From: Alphaproteobacteria bacterium
Lineage (GTDB): Bacteria > Pseudomonadota > Alphaproteobacteria > Rhizobiales > Devosiaceae
DNA: 7,707 nt
Assembly: GCA_018820005.1 (NCBI GenBank)
Contig: JAHJOS010000074.1
Span: forward strand, 1 to 7,707
Direction: 5' to 3'
Shown: piece after piece, positions 1-6,111 of the stretch
How positions within the stretch are numbered: position 1 is the stretch's first letter
How the letters are laid out: every line of letters starts with the position of its first letter
The notes under the pieces: model-generated
The model's input: the letters and a program-made list of their open reading frames with translations, nothing else
Told to the model about the DNA's origin: nothing
Databases searched by the model: none
Position numbers and translations under genes: made by a program

Positions 1-376
<376 letters not shown>

Positions 377-409
377 GGGCGCTCACCTTAATCACATCAG
401 CATCGATTC

Positions 410-432
410 GTAGAGCCGCCGTGCAGCTCTAC
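410..432 (-). other. Perfect 7-bp inverted repeat in the pyrG leader
   Basis: GTAGAGC and GCTCTAC flank a 9-nt spacer, so on the minus strand this is a hairpin or operator-like dyad that ends 33 nt before the pyrG ATG. It lies just past the T-run of the secG terminator. No T-tract follows it, so it is not itself an intrinsic terminator. It could be a protein-binding dyad at the pyrG promoter or a leader hairpin. The role is unknown. Confidence 0.4.
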
Positions 433-434
433 AC

Positions 435-468
435 AAAAAGAAGAAGGGGATGTTGCCATCCCCCTCTT
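435..468 (-). terminator. Rho-independent terminator after secG
   Basis: Read on the minus strand, AAGAGGGGGATG pairs with CATCCCCTTCTT to give a 12-bp stem with one G-U wobble. The loop is the stable GNRA-type tetraloop GCAA, and CTTTTTGTG follows. It begins 19 nt after the secG stop codon and ends about 60 nt before the pyrG start. Structure, position and U-run all fit an intrinsic terminator for the secG (or tpiA-secG) transcript. Read on the plus strand the stem is followed by G-C-rich sequence, not T-rich, so the signal is directional. Confidence 0.88.
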
Positions 469-487
469 TGCTCTCGCCTTGCGGCGC

Positions 488-1021
488 TTAATTGGTCGGC
501 GCCGCCGGTGTCTCGGCAGGCGCTGCGGGTGCAGCGGGCGCCGTAGCGCCATCGGTGCTGGCCGGGGTCGTCGTATCGGCAGCTGGCGGCGTGGAGGCGG
601 CCGGAGCGGCATCGGCAGCAGGCGCTGCCGGAGTGTCGCTTGCAGGCGCTGTGTCCGTGGTGGTGGTCGAATTCGGCACCGGAACCGGCAGATCGCTGGT
701 GGTCTCGCCCTGCAGGGCATTGAGCGCATCGAGCACGCTGCCGGGCGCGGTGCCATCGGTCGTCGTTACGGCGCCATCGATAATGCTGGACGTGCCACGA
801 TCGAGTTCGCTCAGAATGGTCAGGCCAATTGCCGTGGCAAAGAACAGCGTCGCCAGAATCGCCGTGGTCCGGGTCAACAGGTTTGCCGAGCCGCGTGCGG
901 TCATGAAGCCGCCGCCGCCACCGCCAATGCCCAGTGCGCCGCCCTCGGAGCGCTGCAGCAGGATCACCACAATCAGCGCCAGGACGATCAGCAGATAGGC
1001 CACAATCAGGACGTTCGCCAT
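488..1021 (-). CDS. secG: Preprotein translocase subunit SecG with long Ala/Pro/Thr tail
   Basis: SecG is the small inner-membrane subunit that assists SecYE and SecA in protein export. This 177-residue protein has two hydrophobic helices (about 3-22 and 53-71). They are joined by the family's loop LLQRSEGGALGIGGGGGG (21-38) and the following FMTARGSANLLTRTT segment, which closely matches SecG. After residue about 75 the chain has no hydrophobic segment. From about 107 on it is a low-complexity run rich in Ala, Pro and Thr. E. coli SecG has about 110 residues, so the extension is long, although alphaproteobacterial SecG proteins commonly carry one. The ATG at 1019-1021 has only a weak upstream purine run (TGAGA), but no other start would keep the first helix. 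It lies 109 bp downstream of tpiA on the same strand and has its own terminator downstream. Confidence 0.95.
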   Translation of the reverse strand: MANVLIVAYLLIVLALIVVILLQRSEGGALGIGGGGGGFMTARGSANLLTRTTAILATLFFATAIGLTILSELDRGTSSIIDGAVTTTDGTAPGSVLDALNALQGETTSDLPVPVPNSTTTTDTAPASDTPAAPAADAAPAASTPPAADTTTPASTDGATAPAAPAAPAETPAAPTN

Positions 1022-1057
1022 CGTGTCTCAGTCTATTGGTCTGTCAAAAGATGGCGC

Positions 1058-1087
1058 GTCATACACGCCCCACGTCGCAATTGCCAG
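1058..1087 (-). promoter_or_regulatory. Possible secG promoter
   Basis: On the minus strand CTGGCA (4 of 6 to the -35 consensus) is followed after 18 nt by TATGAC (4 of 6 to the -10 consensus), placing a start point about 30 nt before the secG ATG. The -35 box coincides with the 3' arm of the intergenic hairpin. The match is modest and could be chance. Confidence 0.22.
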
Positions 1088-1121
1088 AGGTTGAGCCGGA
1101 TTTTCCGGCCCTCCCCTGGCA
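1082..1121 (-). other. Two-tier hairpin between tpiA and secG
   Basis: On the minus strand TGCCAGGGG pairs with CCTCTGGCA (9 bp with one G-U). Inside it, past a small asymmetric loop, GCCGGA pairs with TCCGGC around an AAA loop. The one imperfect pair is G-U when read on the minus strand but A-C on the plus strand, which favours function in the tpiA-secG transcript. It starts 10 nt after the tpiA stop. No T-run follows, so it is a poor intrinsic terminator. It may be an RNA 3'-end-protecting or processing stem, or a weak terminator. Confidence 0.45.
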
Positions 1122-1130
1122 GTCGCAGTC

Positions 1131-1886
1131 TCACACGGCGGAGATAATGGTGTACAAGTCCTTCGCCAAGAGGCTGGCGCCGCCCACCAGGCCACCGTTG
1201 ACATTGTCGACGGCCAGGATCTCGCGGGCATTCTGCGGCTTGAGAGAGCCACCATAAAGAATGCGGATGCTCGGGCCGGTCTGGGCAAAGCGCTGCGTCA
1301 GATTGTGGCGTATGGCGGCGTGCATGCGCGCGATGTCATCATTGGTGGGGGTGCGGCCGGTGCCGATGGCCCAGATGGGTTCATAGGCCACGATGACCTC
1401 GTGGACGCCTGCAGCATCGGGAACCGAGCCGGCGAGCTGGTCGGCCACCACAGATTCGGCGGTGCCGCTGTCGCGCTGGGCTTCAGTTTCGCCCACGCAG
1501 ATGATCGGCTTGAGGCCGGCGCCGATGGCCGCTTCAGCCTTGGAACGCACGATGGAATCGGTTTCGCCGTGATCGGCGCGGCGCTCGGAATGGCCGACAA
1601 TGACATATTGCGCGCCAGCATCGGCCAGCATGCTGGCGGAAATATCGCCGGTATGGGCACCCGATGCCTGGGCGTGACAATCCTGCCCACCGGCCAATAT
1701 TCCGGCGGTTGCGCCCAGATTGCAGGTCTCGGACAGGATGGTAGCCGGCGGGCAAATCACCACCAGGGCACGGGGCGCCTCACCGGTGGTCAGCAGGGTG
1801 GCCAGAGTGCTTATTTCGTCCAGCGCACCACGCAATCCGTTCATTTTCCAGTTCCCCGCGATCAGCGGTGAAATTTTCGTGGTCAC
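1131..1886 (-). CDS. tpiA: Triose-phosphate isomerase
   Basis: This cytoplasmic enzyme interconverts dihydroxyacetone phosphate and glyceraldehyde 3-phosphate in glycolysis and gluconeogenesis. The 251 residues match the usual TIM-barrel length. The substrate-binding Asn12 and Lys14 lie in GNWKMNG (11-17). The electrophilic His is His99 in VGHSERR, and the catalytic base is Glu169 in AYEPIWAIGTG (167-177), whose end is the mobile loop 6. The phosphate-binding YGGS (211-214) and GGLVGGASL (231-239) close the barrel. The start codon is GTG (minus strand, 1884-1886), giving MTTKISPLIAGNWKMNG. No in-frame ATG gives an intact N-terminus, and AGGAG lies 9 nt upstream. It is transcribed divergently from ppiD and is followed by secG. 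The alternative of a paralogous sugar isomerase is not supported, since every key residue is standard. Confidence 0.97.
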   Translation of the reverse strand: MTTKISPLIAGNWKMNGLRGALDEISTLATLLTTGEAPRALVVICPPATILSETCNLGATAGILAGGQDCHAQASGAHTGDISASMLADAGAQYVIVGHSERRADHGETDSIVRSKAEAAIGAGLKPIICVGETEAQRDSGTAESVVADQLAGSVPDAAGVHEVIVAYEPIWAIGTGRTPTNDDIARMHAAIRHNLTQRFAQTGPSIRILYGGSLKPQNAREILAVDNVNGGLVGGASLLAKDLYTIISAV

Positions 1887-2010
1887 TGTTTGCTACTCCT
1901 GCCTCTTGCACCGGAACTGGGATTGCCCTAACCCCGACTGTCAAAATGGATTACTAATGCCCTGCCACCACTGTGGTAAAGGCTCAAGTCTCTGAAACGG
2001 AACGTTCGAT
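1887..2010. promoter_or_regulatory. Divergent tpiA/ppiD intergenic promoter region
   Basis: The two genes run away from each other, so both promoters, or at least their 5' leaders, should lie here. On the minus strand there is a perfect TTGACA (plus positions 1939-1944), 52 nt before the tpiA start. The sequence 17-18 nt downstream of it (CCCAGT/CCAGTT) is not a convincing -10 box. A hyphenated palindrome ACCAC-T-GTGGT is at 1967-1977 and could be an operator. In front of ppiD only a weak CGGAA (1998-2002) resembles a ribosome binding site. No promoter can be assigned with certainty. Confidence 0.4.
1896..1900 (-). promoter_or_regulatory. Shine-Dalgarno that fixes the tpiA GTG start
   Basis: The minus strand reads AGGAG, then 9 nt, then GTG. 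This is one of the cleanest ribosome binding sites in the window and supports the non-ATG start at 1886. Confidence 0.7.
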
Positions 2011-3882
2011 ATGCTCGATAGTTTGCGCGGTTTTGCAAAATCCTGGCCTGGCAAGATCATGGGGGCGTTCCTTCTGGTGGGTGTAGCGGGCTTTGGCGTC
2101 AACAATGTGATCGGTGGGCTCAACACCACATCGGTGGGCAAAGTTGGCAACCAGGACATTTCCCTGCGCAGCTTCCAGCGCGCCTATCAGACCCAGCTCA
2201 ACCAGGTTGCGCAGCAGATCGGCCAGATGCCGACTGCCGAGCAGGCCATGAGCTTTGGCATCCCCTCGATGGTGCTGCAGAACCTGGCGCAGGACGCCGC
2301 GCTCGACCAGATGGCCGATCAGTTTGGCCTGGGTGCATCGGACAAAAAACTCAGCGAGATGCTGCGGCAGGACCCCTCCTTCCAGGGTACTCTGGGGACT
2401 TTTGACCCCACCGCCTTCAAGCAGGTGATGGCGCGCAGCGGCTTTACCGAGGCCGAGTATTTTGACGACCAGCGCAGTGCGGCCCGGCGCCAGCAGCTGA
2501 TTCTGAGCCTTTTTGGGGACACCACGCTGTCCACGACAGCATCCAACCTGGTCAATCGCTATGCCGCCGATCAGCGGACGGTGGATTATTTCGTCCTGAG
2601 CGAGGCAAACCTGCCCCCGCAGGCTGCGCCGACCGAGGAAGAACTGGCCGCCTATCTGACCGAGCACCAGACTGAATTCCGTACGGTCGAGACCCGTACG
2701 GTGCAGATGCTGCGCCTGTCGCCGGCCGATCTGGCGGCGACCAAGACGATTACCCCAGAGGCGATTGCCGCTGAATACGAGCGCACCAAGGCCAATCTGA
2801 CCAAGGCCGAGCGCCGGACCATCCAGCAGGTCGTGCTCAATGATGCGCAGGTCACGGCGTTTGAATCCGGGCTGGCCCTGGGAACGCCGTTTGAGACCTT
2901 GGTGACCGAAAATGGCCTGACCGCCACTGATCTGGGCAGCCTGGCCAAGAGCGATGTCAATGACGCGACGCTGGCAACGGCGGCTTTCGGGCTGGCCGAT
3001 GGCGCCTTCGTCATCATCGATGGCGCTGCCGGCAAGCGCGCGGTGCATGTTTCGGCCATCGAGGCCGGTGGCGCGCCCACGCTCGACGAGGCCGCTCCGC
3101 AGATTGCGCAGGAGCTGGCGCGGGTTCAGGCCCGCAATGAAATTGCCGATGTGCAGGACCAGATCGAAGAACTGCGTGCCGCGTTCCGGCCGCTGAGTGA
3201 AATTGCGCAGCGGTTCAGCCTGCCTATCTACGAGGCCAAGGTGACTGCCGGGGGCAGCGAACTCAGCGTGCTGCCTGACCTAGCAGCCGAAGACGTGCCG
3301 CGCGTGAGCCAGGCGATCTTCAAGGCAGAACAGGGTCAGCTGACCTCGGCCATTCCACTGGCTGGCAGCGGCAACCTCTATTTTGACCTGTCGGCGATTG
3401 ATCCGGCGCGCGATCAGACGCTGGACGAGGTCCATGACGCCGTTGCGACCGCGATGACCATCGAGCGCACCAATGACGCGCTGCTGGCGGCCAGTGCCGA
3501 TGCCGTGGCCAAGCTTGACGCGGGCACGCCCATTGCCGATGTGGCGGCGACTTACAATGTGTTCCCGCAGCTAAGCACCGAGTTCACTCGCTTCGGCAAT
3601 GCCGACAGCACCATCGACGGCACGGTTGCCGCGGCGGCTTTCGCGGGTGGCGCCGATCACCACGGTTCTGCGGTGAGCCAGGCCGGCGAACACGTCGTGT
3701 TCCAGGTGATTGACGTGGTTGCCGCCGACGGTGGCATGGAAGCCAACGCGGCCAAGAGCCTCGAGAACGAAATGCGGATCGGGGTCTATGGCGACTTCGT
3801 CACCGCCGTGCGCGACGACGCGGGGCTACGCATCAACCAGCAGGCGCTCAACCAGGTGCTTGCCCTCAATACCGGCCTGTAG
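2011..3882 (+). CDS. ppiD: Membrane-anchored periplasmic folding factor, PpiD/SurA-like parvulin family
   Basis: PpiD-type proteins are held in the inner membrane by one N-terminal helix and act in the periplasm as chaperones for newly exported proteins, near the Sec translocon. This 623-residue protein begins with a basic stretch and one membrane helix (about 15-35). An Asn/Gln-rich SurA_N-like segment follows (about 42-200; VGKVGNQDISLRSFQRAY resembles the family's V-G-x-x-I-t-x-x-F-x-r-a-y start). A parvulin-like domain lies at about 268-351, recognisable from GTPFETLV, DLGSL and AAFGLADGAF. Its catalytic site looks degenerate: the usual early His (as in SHIL) is replaced by IQQ at 271-273, and the GGDLG loop reads ATDLG. 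A chaperone-only role is therefore likely. A weaker parvulin-like echo appears at about 535-570. There is no other start upstream. The gene directly precedes trpE, 30 bp away, an arrangement I recall from alphaproteobacteria. SurA is less likely because of the uncleaved anchor. Confidence 0.88.
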   Translation: MLDSLRGFAKSWPGKIMGAFLLVGVAGFGVNNVIGGLNTTSVGKVGNQDISLRSFQRAYQTQLNQVAQQIGQMPTAEQAMSFGIPSMVLQNLAQDAALDQMADQFGLGASDKKLSEMLRQDPSFQGTLGTFDPTAFKQVMARSGFTEAEYFDDQRSAARRQQLILSLFGDTTLSTTASNLVNRYAADQRTVDYFVLSEANLPPQAAPTEEELAAYLTEHQTEFRTVETRTVQMLRLSPADLAATKTITPEAIAAEYERTKANLTKAERRTIQQVVLNDAQVTAFESGLALGTPFETLVTENGLTATDLGSLAKSDVNDATLATAAFGLADGAFVIIDGAAGKRAVHVSAIEAGGAPTLDEAAPQIAQELARVQARNEIADVQDQIEELRAAFRPLSEIAQRFSLPIYEAKVTAGGSELSVLPDLAAEDVPRVSQAIFKAEQGQLTSAIPLAGSGNLYFDLSAIDPARDQTLDEVHDAVATAMTIERTNDALLAASADAVAKLDAGTPIADVAATYNVFPQLSTEFTRFGNADSTIDGTVAAAAFAGGADHHGSAVSQAGEHVVFQVIDVVAADGGMEANAAKSLENEMRIGVYGDFVTAVRDDAGLRINQQALNQVLALNTGL

Positions 3883-3894
3883 CCCACAGGCCGG
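3872..3894 (+). other. Perfect 9-bp hairpin across the ppiD stop codon
   Basis: CCGGCCTGT and ACAGGCCGG are perfectly complementary around a 5-nt loop. The stem includes the first base of the ppiD TAG stop, and the other two stop bases are in the loop. It ends 18 nt before the trpE ATG. A GC-rich stem of this kind is typical of terminators, but the following CTCAACTCG has no T-run. It could be a rho-independent remnant, a partial terminator, an RNA processing site separating ppiD from trpE expression, or a structure affecting trpE initiation. The inverted repeat is certain; the role is not. Confidence 0.5.
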
Positions 3895-3912
3895 CTCAAC
3901 TCGAAACTGGAC

Positions 3913-5430
3913 ATGTACACGATGGTCGACGTCGATTTTCAGCACTTCTGCGCGCAATATGATGCCGGGAAGTCGCAGATCGTCTGGCGTCGCATCGTGG
4001 CCGACCTCGAGACGCCGATTGGCACCTATCTCAAGCTGGCGCAGGGCCGCAAGAACACCTTCCTGCTCGAATCGGTGCAGGATGCCACCGTGCGCGGCCG
4101 CTATTCCATCATTGGCATGATGCCCGATGTGATCCTCAAGGTCGAAGACGGCGCCGCCAGCATCAATCGGTCAGCACATCTGAGCGAAAGCCATTTTGAA
4201 CCCCTGCCGGACCTGCCGCTCGATGCGTTGCGGCATCTGGTGGCGGACAGCGCCATCGAAGTGCCTGCCGGCCTGCCGCCGCAGTCAGCGGGCGTCTATG
4301 GCTATCTCGGCTACGAGATGGTGCGGTACATGGAGGTGCTGCCCAACGCCAATCCTGACGATCTTCAGACGCCCGAAGCGGTGCTGATGCGCCCATCGCT
4401 GCTGGCTATTTTCGATACGCTCAAGGACGAGCTCTATCTGACGGCGCCGGTTTATGTGCGGTCGGGCGTATCGGCCAGACAGGCCCATGAGGCCGCGTCG
4501 GGGCGGATCGATGATGCCATCGACCGGCTGGGGCGCGCCATGCCGACGACCCCTGCCCTGCCCGACCTCGAAAATATCGCGGTCACCAGCAACACCTCCA
4601 AGGACGAGTATTTCGCCATGGTGGCGCGGGCCAAGGACTACATCACTGCCGGGGACATTTTCCAGGTGGTGCTGAGCCAGCGTTTTTCGGCCGATTTCAG
4701 CCTGCCGCCCACCGCGCTCTATCGCGCGCTGCGACGGACCAATCCCAGCCCCTATATGTATTTTCTCGATTTCGGCGGCTTTGCCGTGGCCGGGTCGAGC
4801 CCGGAAATCCTGGTGCGGGTGCAGGATGGTGAAGTCACCATCCGACCCATCGCCGGCACGCGCAAGCGCGGATCAACGCCGACACGCGACCAGGAACTGG
4901 CAGCAGAACTGCTGAGCGACCCCAAGGAACTGGCCGAACACCTGATGCTGCTCGACCTGGGCCGCAATGACGTGGGCCGAGTGGCCAAGACCGGCACGGT
5001 CAAGGTGACCGACAAGTTCTTCCTCGAATACTATTCCCACGTCATGCACATCGTCTCCAATGTGGTGGGTGTGCTCGATCCCAAATATGACTTTGTCGAT
5101 GCACTGTCCGCCGGCTTTCCGGCCGGCACGGTCTCGGGCGCACCCAAGGTCCGTGCCATGGAAATCATCGACGAGCTGGAGAAGTCGCGCCGCGGTATCT
5201 ATGGCGGCTGCGTGGGCTATTTCGGCGCCGATGGTACGATGGATACCTGCATCGTGCTGCGCACGGCGATCCTTAAGGATGGCAGGTTGCATGTGCAGTC
5301 GGGCGCCGGCATCGTGGCCGACAGCGTGCCCGAACTCGAGCAGATGGAATGCGAAAACAAGGCGCGCGCCCTTTTCAGCGCCGCCGAGGAAGCGCTACGC
5401 TATGCTGGCGAGGCGAGGGTCGGACAATGA
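3913..5430 (+). CDS. trpE: Anthranilate synthase component I
   Basis: TrpE converts chorismate to anthranilate, the first committed step of tryptophan synthesis, using ammonia delivered by TrpG. The 505 residues match the stand-alone family length. Residues 51-54 (LLES) and NPSPYMY (277-283) correspond to the tryptophan feedback-inhibition site. The chorismate-binding catalytic region carries RPIAGTRKRG (311-320), EHLMLLDLGRNDVGR (342-356), HIVSNVVG (379-386), GTVSGAPKVRAMEIIDELE (405-423) and VQSGAGIVADS (461-471). The GTRKRG and GTVSGAPKVRA blocks are typical of TrpE, and the trp gene context excludes PabB. The start is uncertain: ATG 3913 gives MYTMVDVDF, but a GGA lies only 1 nt before it and 10 nt before the second ATG at 3922, so the 502-residue form may be the real one. 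The gene is not fused to trpG, unlike trpE(G) of Rhizobiaceae. Its stop overlaps a tiny ORF as ATGA. Confidence 0.97.
   Translation: MYTMVDVDFQHFCAQYDAGKSQIVWRRIVADLETPIGTYLKLAQGRKNTFLLESVQDATVRGRYSIIGMMPDVILKVEDGAASINRSAHLSESHFEPLPDLPLDALRHLVADSAIEVPAGLPPQSAGVYGYLGYEMVRYMEVLPNANPDDLQTPEAVLMRPSLLAIFDTLKDELYLTAPVYVRSGVSARQAHEAASGRIDDAIDRLGRAMPTTPALPDLENIAVTSNTSKDEYFAMVARAKDYITAGDIFQVVLSQRFSADFSLPPTALYRALRRTNPSPYMYFLDFGGFAVAGSSPEILVRVQDGEVTIRPIAGTRKRGSTPTRDQELAAELLSDPKELAEHLMLLDLGRNDVGRVAKTGTVKVTDKFFLEYYSHVMHIVSNVVGVLDPKYDFVDALSAGFPAGTVSGAPKVRAMEIIDELEKSRRGIYGGCVGYFGADGTMDTCIVLRTAILKDGRLHVQSGAGIVADSVPELEQMECENKARALFSAAEEALRYAGEARVGQ
5415..5419 (+). promoter_or_regulatory. Shine-Dalgarno-like GAGGG before the trpE-trpG small ORF
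   Basis: GAGGG lies inside the last codons of trpE and ends 7 nt before the ATG at 5427, good spacing for initiation. It supports translation of the 15-codon ORF, though purine runs are frequent in GC-rich genes. Confidence 0.35.
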
Positions 5431-5474
5431 CATTGGCAGGCTTATTTCGATCGCGATGGCGGCGCTGGTTCTGA
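5427..5474 (+). CDS. Candidate 15-residue Trp-containing leader-type peptide between trpE and trpG
   Basis: The reading frame encodes MTLAGLFRSRWRRWF and is too short for ordinary gene finding. Seen directly: its ATG overlaps the trpE TGA as ATGA, a layout that usually couples translation; GAGGG sits 7 nt upstream; two of the 15 codons are TGG (positions 11 and 14); and the second TGG is the start of the 5' arm of a hairpin (5466-5492) followed by ATTTT. Leader peptides of trp attenuators in proteobacteria are similarly short and carry two or three Trp codons, but they normally precede the first structural gene and the Trp codons are adjacent. Here the ORF is inside the operon, and no leader fits in the 30 bp before trpE. 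It could be a true regulatory peptide tuning trpGDC, or a chance frame: Arg and Trp codons are common in off-frames of GC-rich DNA. Confidence 0.35.
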   Translation: MTLAGLFRSRWRRWF

Positions 5475-5497
5475 ACACAAGCAGCAGAGCCAATTTT
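5466..5497 (+). terminator. Possible attenuator hairpin ahead of trpG
   Basis: TGGTTCTG (5466-5473) pairs with CAGAGCCA (5485-5492) as an 8-bp stem with one G-U and an 11-nt loop, followed directly by ATTTT. The U-run is short, so it would be a weak or conditional terminator. The 5' arm covers the last Trp codon, the Phe codon and most of the stop codon of the small ORF, so a ribosome there would prevent the stem from forming. Two competing pairings exist: ATTGGC (5432-5437) with GCCAAT (5489-5494), and TTCTGAA (5469-5475) with TTCAGGG (5496-5502), which would mask the trpG ribosome binding site. This is inference from base pairing by eye. Confidence 0.3.
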
Positions 5498-5511
5498 CAG
5501 GGACAGGCCCA

Positions 5512-6111
5512 ATGACCAAGACCCTCGTCATCGATAATTACGACAGCTTTACCTATAATCTGGTGCATTACCTGGGCGAGCTGGGTGCCGATATCACCGT
5601 GGTGCGTAACGACAAGATCACGCTTGATGAAATCGCCGCCATGGCGCCGGAGGCGATTGTGCTGTCGCCGGGTCCATGCACACCCAATGAGGCCGGCATA
5701 TGCCTCGCCGCCATCGACCGCTTCAAGGGAGAAATCCCCATGCTTGGCGTGTGCCTGGGCCACCAGGCCATGGGCCAGGCGCTGGGGGGCGACGTGATCC
5801 GCGCGCCCCATCTGGTGCATGGCAAGACATCCAAGATCCACCACAGCGGCAAAGGCCTGTTCCGCGGGCTCAACAATGATTTCGAGGCCACGCGCTACCA
5901 TTCGCTGATCGTGCGCAGCGAGACCCTGCCGGACGTCCTCGAAGTCACGGCCACCACCGATGATGGGCTGATCATGGGCATGCAGCACAAGAGCCTGCCC
6001 GTCCATGGGGTGCAGTTTCACCCCGAGAGCATCGCCAGCGAGAACGGCCATGCGCTGCTGCAGAATTTCCTCAATATTGCCCGGGACTTCAACCGCAAGC
6101 GAGCCGCGTAA
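5512..6111 (+). CDS. trpG: Anthranilate synthase component II (glutamine amidotransferase)
   Basis: TrpG hydrolyses glutamine and passes the ammonia to TrpE. Its 199 residues form a class I glutamine amidotransferase domain. The start TLVIDNYDSFTYNLV (4-18) is a hallmark of TrpG/PabA. The oxyanion-loop region is LSPGPCTP (51-58), the nucleophile is Cys81 in GVCLGHQ, the HG pair is at 103-104, and YHSL is at 129-132. The catalytic His170 and Glu172 lie in GVQFHPES. A good ribosome binding site AGGGA (5499-5503) ends 8 nt before the ATG. The gene begins 81 bp after trpE and its TAA overlaps the trpD ATG by one base (TAATG), so trpG and trpD should be translationally coupled. The same subunit might also serve PabB in folate synthesis, as in some bacteria, but nothing here tests that. 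Confidence 0.97.
   Translation: MTKTLVIDNYDSFTYNLVHYLGELGADITVVRNDKITLDEIAAMAPEAIVLSPGPCTPNEAGICLAAIDRFKGEIPMLGVCLGHQAMGQALGGDVIRAPHLVHGKTSKIHHSGKGLFRGLNNDFEATRYHSLIVRSETLPDVLEVTATTDDGLIMGMQHKSLPVHGVQFHPESIASENGHALLQNFLNIARDFNRKRAA

Noticed and set aside
405..409. GANTC (CcrM-type methylation) site near pyrG
   Set aside because: Several other GANTC sites occur inside genes of this window, so a single intergenic one carries no special weight.
1042..1047. Perfect TTGACA (minus strand) upstream of secG as its -35 box
   Set aside because: At 17 nt spacing the -10 box would overlap the secG start codon, leaving no room for a ribosome binding site, and no downstream alternative start keeps the first helix.
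479..1147. Plus-strand open frames (222 and 168 codons) across secG
   Set aside because: They are Arg/Gly- or Ala/Val-rich shadows created by the low-complexity tail of secG. SecG's two-helix core on the minus strand is unmistakable.
1984..3048. Long open frame (354 codons) on the minus strand opposite ppiD
   Set aside because: Its translation is Gly/Arg/His/Gln-rich with no recognisable family. It is the antisense shadow of a clearly real gene in GC-rich DNA, and its end runs into the divergent promoter region.
5060..5515. Plus-strand open frame (151 codons) running from inside trpE to the trpG start
   Set aside because: It is an off-frame of trpE with an Arg/Pro/Ala composition typical of shadows, although it reads through the trpE-trpG gap. 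The 15-codon ORF in a different frame has better initiation features.
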